DNA of 64,000 nt from an uncultured Psychrosphaera sp. (GTDB lineage Bacteria; Pseudomonadota; Gammaproteobacteria; Enterobacterales; Alteromonadaceae), in the NCBI RefSeq assembly GCF_947500655.1, contig NZ_CANMSK010000006.1, positions 116,221-180,220 of the forward strand, written 5' to 3'. Positions 57,499 to 64,000 of this stretch are shown one piece after another. The position numbers and the translations under genes were made by a program. The notes beneath the pieces are model-generated. The model was not told the origin of the DNA. It saw only the letters and a list, made by a program, of their open reading frames with translations, and searched no databases. Every line of letters begins with the position of its first letter. Within the stretch, counting starts at the first letter, position 1.

Positions 57499-60400
57499 CT
57501 AAAGGTTATACGAAACACTCAACATCACTGTGTTTACATCTTGCTCTACACTGGTCTTTAACCATCTAAGTCCCAAGCTGGCTTTATCATTAAATTGGTA
57601 CCCTAGCGTTAATCCATATAATAATGAGATATCGCTTTCTTTAAATGTATGTGATTCATCACCAACATCGATACCAATTTCACCACTCCATGAAAACAGA
57701 CCTATTTGTGGAGCTAAGTACCAATCTTCTAAGTTATAGTTATTGGCTTCTTTGTATTGGTAAGTGTATTCAACACTCGCCGTTAAGCCTTTTCCGCTAA
57801 CCTTATCAAGCTCAGATAACGCATCGACCAAATCATCCACTGAAGAGGTTACGCCATTAAACGTGAACGTTGCTGGTCCCAAGTCCATATAACCAGCGAG
57901 TACACGCCAGTCACTATAGATTTGATAACCTACCTCGGCATGATATGCAAAACGACTGCCGTCCGTTGATATGCCATTTTGCTCTTGGCTATTATTAGCT
58001 AAACCTTGCTCTGCGCTTTTATTACTTACTTCACTACTTGCACTACCTAGGCTTAAGCCAATCGTCAAATCACTCATTTTAAAGCTTTGTGATTGAGTCT
58101 CTGCAGCTTGAACGCCAGTGGCAAACAACACCAAGAATGCCGCCATTAGCTTTTTCATCAGTGTAGGTGTCGCTGTAGATGTAGATTTAGATTTAGATTT
58201 AGATTTAAGTTTAACTTTACGTATCAATAACAATATCAAACAACCAAATAAGCCCATGATTGGCATACTGCCACCACTGCTTTTTGCTTTTACTGTCACT
58301 TCTTTAAACACAGAATTAAATGTTGTACTTGCACTACTGGCTTCGCTGCTTGCGTCAGCACCTACAATGCTAGTCACTATTGCACCATTAACATTTGCAC
58401 TGCCAACTAAAGCTAACGTAATGGTAACCGTCTCCCCTGCTTCAACACTTGCAATCGTACAGGTTAATAAAGTACCCACTAGTTCACAGTTATCTGGTAC
58501 AACGCTCAATACAACACCTTCTGGTATCGTCGTGGTTATTTGTACATTCTCAGCCGTCTCGTCACCACTATTGGTAAGCGTGATTTCATAAGACATGTCA
58601 TACGATGTGTTATTTGGTGTTGTGGCTACTGCACTAACCGTTAAATTTGCAACACTAGATGTTGATGATCCATTAAAATTACTTGCTGTGATTGTTATGG
58701 TGCTATCAGCAATGGTTAAACTAGTTTTAGCCCCTGCATTCCAATCTTCTGCAGCCGCTAAATTATAGACAGTACCATCCATTGAGGTAGTGCCGTTTTT
58801 ATTGATTAACGCATTTACTTCAGCCTTGTCAGTTTCACTGAGTGTTAACGTAAATTCTGTTGAGCTACTGATATCAACATCTACTGTATCCGTTAATGTA
58901 TAACTGTCACTCGCTTCACCTGTAAAGGTAAACATTGAAACGTCTATATCATTAGTTGCACCAGTTTTATCGGAAAAATTAATGCCAGTTACTGTTAATT
59001 TGCCATTTAAAACATCGTAAATAACACCTGTAATTTCAGGAAATACGATATGTAACATTTCAACTTTTGACAGTACCGGACTAATAACCGGTGACAGTGA
59101 ATTAAATTGTGCACGCCAGCGTATATCGTCAGTGCCAGTTTCTGGGAAGGTAAAATTAGCACCAGATTTTACGCTATACCATTTGTCTCCACCATTATTA
59201 CTGACGTAATAATCAATAGACGTGTTACGCGTCGTTTCTGTATTAGTTGTTGCGGTTGCGGTTAACGTCACTCCGAGAACATCAACCAAACTACCATTTA
59301 CTTTATTTGAGTAAACCTGGTTACCATTAATGTTATGGTAAACTTGCTTGTATAGTTTATTACCACTGGTTGAGGAAGTGCTGCCTGCCATAATATCTAT
59401 ATCGCCATCACCATCTACATCAGCGGCTGCTATGGTATAGCTTAGATCTGTTTCAGTACCAATATCTATCCCTGTAGACGGAAAGCCACCATTGCCATCA
59501 TTAAGATAAAGTTTATTGGTTTGGGTAACATTACCAACGATAACATCCAAGTCACCATCCGCATCTACATCGGCAACATCGAGACCATTAGTAGAATCTG
59601 TCTCATTACCAATATTGCTTCCTGCATCAAAAGTAACGCTAGTGTCCGTAACAGTTGTGGTATTTAAATACACCTCATTGTTACTACCATTAATAACAAC
59701 AACTAAATCCAGAAAACCATTACCATCCATATCTGCTAAGGCGATTTCACGGATAGCAGCAGAGCCAGTGCCAATATCAACCCCGGTAACAAAAGTGCCA
59801 TCGCCATTATTAAGGTAATATTGGCTTGTGGAGCCTGAGATACCACTGACGATATCTAAATCACCATCATTATCCACATCGCCAATAGCGACAGAATTTG
59901 TATCGGTTACACCGACACCGCTAAAAGCAACGCCTGCACCAAAACCGCCACTGCCATCATTAAGGTACACTTTATCCGATCTCCCCAAATTACCCGTGAC
60001 CACATCTAGGTTACCATCCCCATTTACATCCGCTAATGTAATTGCTCGCGTGTCATCGCCATCACTGTCAATGTCAATTCCTGAATCAAAAACACCGGCA
60101 TTATTAACATAGAGCTTATTGTTATCAGCATTACCTGAGACAATATCTAGGTCGCCATCATTATCGATATCCCCAACGGCCATTTGATAAGTTGTCAATG
60201 AATCACTACTAATATCAACACTTGAACTAGCAAAAACACCATTACCATTATTAAGATACAGTTTGTTAGTAGCACCATAGTTACTAACCAAAGCATCTAA
60301 GTCACCGTCGCTGTCTACATCTGCAAAAACGATGCTATTGGTATGATCTGCATCACTGTCAACCGTGGTGCCTGCTGTTGGAAAAAAACCACGGGTTTTA

Positions 60401-62703
60401 TTAAGGTAGAGTTTGTTGGTTTGACTATAGTTACCTGCCACTAGGTCAAGGTCGCCGTCATTGTCGGTATCTCCCAGGGCAATAGACGAGGTAGCATCTG
60501 ACTCACTGTCTATGTCTGTGCCTGCGCCTGCTGTAAAACCACCACTGCCATCATTAAGATAGAGTTTATTGGTTACATCATAATTACCTGCCACAACATC
60601 AAGGTCGCCGTCACTGTCGACATCCCCTAAAGCGATAGCGCGGGTATCATCTGACTCACTGCCTATGTCTGTGCCTGCGCCTGTTGTGAAACCACCACTG
60701 CCATCATTAAGGTAGAGTTTATTGGTGCCGTTATAATTACCTACCGCAAGGTCAAGGTCCCCGTCACTGTCGATATCCCCTAAGGCGATAGCGCGGGTAT
60801 AATCGGAGTCACTGCCTATGGCGGTGCCTGTTGTAAAAGCACCACTGCCATCATTAAGGTAGAGTTTATTAGTGTCATTATTATTACCAGCCACAACATC
60901 AAGGTCGCTGTCGCCGTCAATATCTCCCAAGGCTATAGACAGGGTAACATCTACCTCACTGCCTATAGAGGTGCCTGTTGCATCAAAACCGCCACTGCCA
61001 TCATTAAGGTAGAATTTATTGGTACTGTAGTAATTACCTACCACAACATCAAGGTCCCCGTCACTGTCGATATCCCCTAAGGCGATAGCGCGGGTATAAT
61101 CGGAGTCACTGCCTATGGCGGTGCCTGTTGCATCAAAACCGCCACTGCCATCATTAAAGTAGAGTTTATTGGTTTGGCCTTCATTACCCGCCACAACATC
61201 AAGGTCACCGTCACCGTCAATATCCCCCAAGGCGATAGCGTAGGTTGTATCATTCTCATTACCTATCATTGTGCCCGTTGCATGAAAACCATCACTGCCA
61301 TCATTAAGGTAGAGTTTATTGGTGTGAGTATAATTACCTGCCACAACATCAAGGTCACCGTCACCGTCAACATCCCCCAAGGCGATAGTGAAGGTTTCAT
61401 CTGACTCACTATCTATGCCTGCGCCCGTTGCATCAAAACCACTACTACCGGCATTAAGGTAGAGCTTGTTGATTTCGCCAAACTCACCAACTACAAGGTC
61501 AAGGTCACCATCGCTGTCGATATCCCCCAAGACGATAGAGAGGGTATCATCTGACTCACTACCTATAACTGTGCCTGCGTCTGTTGTAAAACCACCACTA
61601 CCATCATTAAGGTAAAGTTTATTGGTTACGTAATAATTACCTGCCACAACATCAAGGTCACCGTCACTGTCAATATCGCCCAAGGCGATAGACCTGGTAT
61701 AATCTGACTCACTACCTATATCTGTGCCCAAGCCTGTTGTAAAACCACCACTGCCATCATTAAGGTAAAGTTTATTGGTGCCGTAATTACCTGCAACAAC
61801 ATCAAGGTCGCCGTCGCTGTCAATATCGCCCAAGGCGATAGACCTGGTACCATCTGACTCACTACCTATGGCGGTGCCCGCACCTGTTGTAAAGCCGCCA
61901 CTGCCATCATTAAGGTAGAGTTTATTGGTGCCGTTATTACCTGCCACGACATCAAGGTCACCGTCGCTGTCAATATCCCCCAAGGCGATAGAGTAGGTAG
62001 TATCTGACTCACTGCCTATATCTGTACCTGCGCCTGTTGTGAAGCCACCGCTGCCATCATTAAGGTAAAATTTATTGGTTTGATTGTAATTACCTACCAC
62101 AACATCAAGGTGACCGTCACCGTCAATATCCCCCAAGGCGATAGCGTAGGTTGCATCATACTCACTACCTATCATTGTGCCCGTTGCATCAAAACCACCG
62201 CTACCATTATTAAGGTAGACTTGATTGGGGCCATTATTACCCACTAAAAGGTCAAGGTCGCCGTCACCGTCAATATCCCCCAAGGCGATAGACCATGTCT
62301 CATCTGAATCACTGCCTATGTCTGTGCCTGCACCTGTTGTGAAACCGCCACTGCCATCATTAAAGTAGAGTTTATTGACTCCATCATTACCTGCCACAAC
62401 ATCAAGGTCGCCATCACCGTCAATATCCCCCAAAGTGATAGCGTAGGTAATATGAGTATCACTACCTATGTCGCTGCCTGCGGTGTTTCCGTCGGGGAGT
62501 CTATGTTGCTGCTGTTTTGACCAAGCCAAATACACTACTTGCTCTTCAGTCGATAAATTGGCCGTTGTTTTTGTGGTGTCAATTGAAGTGTCACTTAAAA
62601 AATCATCGGTGAAAGTGACGGTTGCGGCAACAACGCCAACACTCGTAATAAGTGCAAAAGAAGCTAACCACTTCTTTTTTGAATTAGGTGTCAGGTTAAA
62701 CAT
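57499..62703 (-). CDS. VCBS/FG-GAP repeat protein with GlyGly-CTERM, fused in frame to an outer-membrane beta-barrel (1734 aa)
   Basis: I start at ATG 62703, supported by AAGGTAG about 9 nt upstream and by a signal peptide right after (KKKWLASFALITSVGVVAA); the frame is open to 62826. About two dozen VCBS/FG-GAP calcium repeats (ALGDIDGDGDLDVV, residues about 88-1100) are followed by Ig-like domains and a DUF11-like domain (about 1335-1440). A GlyGly-CTERM-like sorting signal comes next (SSGGS at 1475-1479, hydrophobic stretch, then basic KSKSKSKS). Such signals normally end a protein and are cut by rhombosortase. Here the frame continues without stop into M1516 KKLMAAFLVLFATGVQA, a second signal peptide, and an OmpA-like barrel of about 200 residues. 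Confidence 0.83.
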   Translation of the reverse strand: MFNLTPNSKKKWLASFALITSVGVVAATVTFTDDFLSDTSIDTTKTTANLSTEEQVVYLAWSKQQQHRLPDGNTAGSDIGSDTHITYAITLGDIDGDGDLDVVAGNDGVNKLYFNDGSGGFTTGAGTDIGSDSDETWSIALGDIDGDGDLDLLVGNNGPNQVYLNNGSGGFDATGTMIGSEYDATYAIALGDIDGDGHLDVVVGNYNQTNKFYLNDGSGGFTTGAGTDIGSESDTTYSIALGDIDSDGDLDVVAGNNGTNKLYLNDGSGGFTTGAGTAIGSESDGTRSIALGDIDSDGDLDVVAGNYGTNKLYLNDGSGGFTTGLGTDIGSESDYTRSIALGDIDSDGDLDVVAGNYYVTNKLYLNDGSGGFTTDAGTVIGSESDDTLSIVLGDIDSDGDLDLVVGEFGEINKLYLNAGSSGFDATGAGIDSESDETFTIALGDVDGDGDLDVVAGNYTHTNKLYLNDGSDGFHATGTMIGNENDTTYAIALGDIDGDGDLDVVAGNEGQTNKLYFNDGSGGFDATGTAIGSDSDYTRAIALGDIDSDGDLDVVVGNYYSTNKFYLNDGSGGFDATGTSIGSEVDVTLSIALGDIDGDSDLDVVAGNNNDTNKLYLNDGSGAFTTGTAIGSDSDYTRAIALGDIDSDGDLDLAVGNYNGTNKLYLNDGSGGFTTGAGTDIGSESDDTRAIALGDVDSDGDLDVVAGNYDVTNKLYLNDGSGGFTAGAGTDIDSESDATSSIALGDTDNDGDLDLVAGNYSQTNKLYLNKTRGFFPTAGTTVDSDADHTNSIVFADVDSDGDLDALVSNYGATNKLYLNNGNGVFASSSVDISSDSLTTYQMAVGDIDNDGDLDIVSGNADNNKLYVNNAGVFDSGIDIDSDGDDTRAITLADVNGDGNLDVVTGNLGRSDKVYLNDGSGGFGAGVAFSGVGVTDTNSVAIGDVDNDGDLDIVSGISGSTSQYYLNNGDGTFVTGVDIGTGSAAIREIALADMDGNGFLDLVVVINGSNNEVYLNTTTVTDTSVTFDAGSNIGNETDSTNGLDVADVDADGDLDVIVGNVTQTNKLYLNDGNGGFPSTGIDIGTETDLSYTIAAADVDGDGDIDIMAGSTSSTSGNKLYKQVYHNINGNQVYSNKVNGSLVDVLGVTLTATATTNTETTRNTSIDYYVSNNGGDKWYSVKSGANFTFPETGTDDIRWRAQFNSLSPVISPVLSKVEMLHIVFPEITGVIYDVLNGKLTVTGINFSDKTGATNDIDVSMFTFTGEASDSYTLTDTVDVDISSSTEFTLTLSETDKAEVNALINKNGTTSMDGTVYNLAAAEDWNAGAKTSLTIADSTITITASNFNGSSTSSVANLTVSAVATTPNNTSYDMSYEITLTNSGDETAENVQITTTIPEGVVLSVVPDNCELVGTLLTCTIASVEAGETVTITLALVGSANVNGAIVTSIVGADASSEASSASTTFNSVFKEVTVKAKSSGGSMPIMGLFGCLILLLIRKVKLKSKSKSKSTSTATPTLMKKLMAAFLVLFATGVQAAETQSQSFKMSDLTIGLSLGSASSEVSNKSAEQGLANNSQEQNGISTDGSRFAYHAEVGYQIYSDWRVLAGYMDLGPATFTFNGVTSSVDDLVDALSELDKVSGKGLTASVEYTYQYKEANNYNLEDWYLAPQIGLFSWSGEIGIDVGDESHTFKESDISLLYGLTLGYQFNDKASLGLRWLKTSVEQDVNTVMLSVSYNL
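58180..58208 (-). repeat. Hexanucleotide run at the fusion joint
   Basis: Four to five AAATCT units (minus strand) encode Lys-Ser repeats just after the GlyGly-CTERM-like helix, between the two fused parts. The copy number can vary without a frameshift. Confidence 0.85.
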
Positions 62704-62899
62704 GTGTGTATCTACCTTCTTGATTATGGATTTATAGCTAGCTCTTGTGCTGGCTTTTGTGCTGGCGCTTATAGCAGTCTCTTTTTTTATAGACATCCTG
62801 AGTGTTTCATACTTATAAAATGGCATTTAAAATAACAAAAATATTAACTAATAAATATTACACGGCATTACACGTGGTTAATTCAAATTAATTTATGAG

Positions 62900-62987
62900 G
62901 TAGGATAAATAAAAAATAGATATGTAGATATATGCAGAGGTGGGGAATGTTTGCTTAAATGTCTCAACCTTTATCGTATTTGTCTCA
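62900..62987 (-). promoter_or_regulatory. Shared upstream block with 21-bp-spaced TGAGACA repeats, copy 2
   Basis: Upstream of the VCBS/OMP gene; matches 57204-57291. TGAGACA (minus strand) at 62960-62966 and 62981-62987, again 21 bp apart. It lies about 257 bp from ATG 62703, so either the 5' leader is long or the longer reading frame from 62826 is used. Confidence 0.7.
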
Positions 62988-63030
62988 TATTGGTCTATTG
63001 CTACAGTAAAACTTAATTTAACCACAAACA

Positions 63031-63064
63031 AAAACGCCGTGACCAATTTTCATTCGTCACGGCG
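63031..63064 (-). terminator. Terminator of RCC1-like lipoprotein 2
   Basis: Copy of the hairpin at 54608-54642 (CGCCGTGA / TCACGGCG), at the same distance from the gene end. Confidence 0.85.
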
Positions 63065-63154
63065 TACATACACTATTTAGTGCTTAGCTTGTTTTATCCT
63101 AACTTATCCTAGAGAACCAAGCTCTAAGGAAACACAGATCTAAGCAAATACAAG

Positions 63155-64000
63155 CTAAGGAAAAAACGGCACATTCAATTGTTCATCAAACAATATCCAG
63201 CTATCTGGTTTGCCATCGTTATTAACGTCACCGTTTGAATGTAAGTAACTCGATTTTAATGGGCTAGTCCCATTAAGTACTTCAATGTTATCCCAAACAC
63301 CATCGTCATCTGTATCCGCTTTACCTGCACTTTGACAAGGTGGATTACCCAAATCAGCTATCGCAGTAGAATAAGGCACAGTACAATTTGCTAACTCATC
63401 AGCATTACTAATACCATCAAGATCAGTGTCGGCGTCATTGTAGGTAATGCTATTTGAGCCAGCTAATACATCACTCACCGCGCTGCTATCGCCGCCATTG
63501 GTATCACCACCCCAAGTAGTGACCGAGCCATCACTGTGCAGTGCAGCAAAGGCACTATCTGTGGCGCTTATTGATACAACAGGATTAGTGCCATTAAGTT
63601 CAGTAGTAACCGCACTGCTACCACCACCATATAACCCCCAAGTCGTGACCGAGCCATCACTGTGCAGTGCCGCAAAGGCATAATCTGCTGCGCTTATTGA
63701 TACAACAGGCGTAATACCATCAAGTTCATTAGTAACCGCACTACTATCACCGCCATAACTAGTATCACCCCAAGTGGTGACCGAGCCATCACTGTGCAGT
63801 GCAGCAAAGGCAAAATATGTAGCGCTTATTGATACAACATCTTTATTGCTACTGGCTACGGTAGCTTCAGTGTTATTACCGCCATTACTAGTATCACCCC
63901 AAGTGGTGACCGAGCCATCTCTATGCAGTGCAGCAAAGGCAAAATATGTAGCGCTTATTGATACAACATCTTTATTGCTACTGGCTACGGTAGCTTCAGT
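63155..64000 (-). CDS. RCC1-like repeat lipoprotein 2, C-terminal part (5' end outside window)
   Basis: The minus-strand frame stays open to the end of the window, so the start lies beyond 64000; an ATG at 63478 is internal. Four RCC1-type repeats are seen (DGSVTTWG pattern), then the same Asp-rich calcium-binding C-terminus as in RCC1-like lipoprotein 1, with only a few changes. The last two visible repeats are a nearly exact tandem copy of about 120 bp. The gene and its terminator are a duplicate of the 54.6-57 kb unit, with the VCBS/OMP gene between the copies. Confidence 0.85.
   Translation of the reverse strand, partial: TEATVASSNKDVVSISATYFAFAALHRDGSVTTWGDTSNGGNNTEATVASSNKDVVSISATYFAFAALHSDGSVTTWGDTSYGGDSSAVTNELDGITPVVSISAADYAFAALHSDGSVTTWGLYGGGSSAVTTELNGTNPVVSISATDSAFAALHSDGSVTTWGGDTNGGDSSAVSDVLAGSNSITYNDADTDLDGISNADELANCTVPYSTAIADLGNPPCQSAGKADTDDDGVWDNIEVLNGTSPLKSSYLHSNGDVNNDGKPDSWILFDEQLNVPFFP

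Noticed and set aside
62704..62826. Longer N-terminus of the VCBS/OMP protein
   Set aside because: The signal peptide follows ATG 62703, which has AAGG at good spacing; the extra 41 residues are Ser/Thr/Lys-rich without family support. Kept as an alternative only because the shared control block is far upstream.

Overview
The window is AT-rich DNA from a marine-type gammaproteobacterium. Gene content and gene order point to the Alteromonadales, most likely the Colwelliaceae (inference; no 16S rRNA gene is present). Two conserved gammaproteobacterial neighbourhoods are visible: rnpB / rsmI / lpoA-yraN-diaA-dolP, and the order thpR'-hrpB-mrcB-hemL-clcA-erpA that is also known from E. coli. Large repeat-rich surface-protein genes have been inserted into or between these blocks.

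Layout. 1-10.7 kb is an acetate-use locus: the 3' end of acs, the response regulator crbR, a small unknown gene, a cold-shock gene, then on the minus strand a cNMP/CBS/nucleotidyltransferase protein, a DnaQ-like exonuclease and the sodium-symporter/histidine-kinase hybrid crbS. Divergent from these is a DUF4212 plus acetate-type symporter pair. 10.9-11.8 kb holds two small unknown genes. 12.0-24.8 kb carries three tandem paralogous giant lipoproteins (1240, 1515 and 1269 aa) made of DUF5011 Ig-like domains, PKD-like domains and BspA/DUF285 repeats. 24.8-27.4 kb is a repeat-dense region downstream of rnpB that contains copies of the rnpB 3' terminus and one secreted-protein gene. 27.4-31.9 kb is the rsmI / lpoA-yraN-diaA-dolP cluster. 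31.9-34.2 kb is a fourth lipoprotein, an FG-GAP propeller. 34.5-40.6 kb holds erpA, a DUF6776-like gene, clcA-hemJ, pyrB and hemL. 41.3-45.6 kb is a fifth giant DUF5011/DUF285 lipoprotein. 46.2-54.4 kb holds mrcB, a three-gene ABC exporter and hrpB, followed by a truncated divergent thpR. 54.7-64 kb holds two RCC1-like lipoproteins flanking a VCBS-repeat protein that runs in frame into an outer-membrane beta-barrel.

The most notable signals are regulatory and architectural. Five unlinked lipoprotein genes share one leader, which carries two TACC-N4-GGTA palindromes about 30 bp apart and a conserved 5' UTR. In three of them the leader, the signal peptide and the first domain are nearly identical at DNA level while the bodies differ, which suggests a co-regulated surface-protein family that recombines or converts. 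A second pair of genes (RCC1-like and VCBS) shares another upstream block with TGAGACA direct repeats exactly 21 bp apart. Downstream of rnpB, six partial copies of its last ~20 nt lie in a CGAG-rich repeat array. The same CGAG-rich repeats reappear after hemL and after mrcB.

How the genes fit together: CrbS/CrbR probably senses and switches on acetate scavenging through Acs and the symporter. ErpA is probably under IscR control. HemJ and HemL both belong to haem synthesis. LpoA and MrcB both belong to peptidoglycan synthesis. The giant lipoproteins look like a surface or adhesion programme under a common switch.
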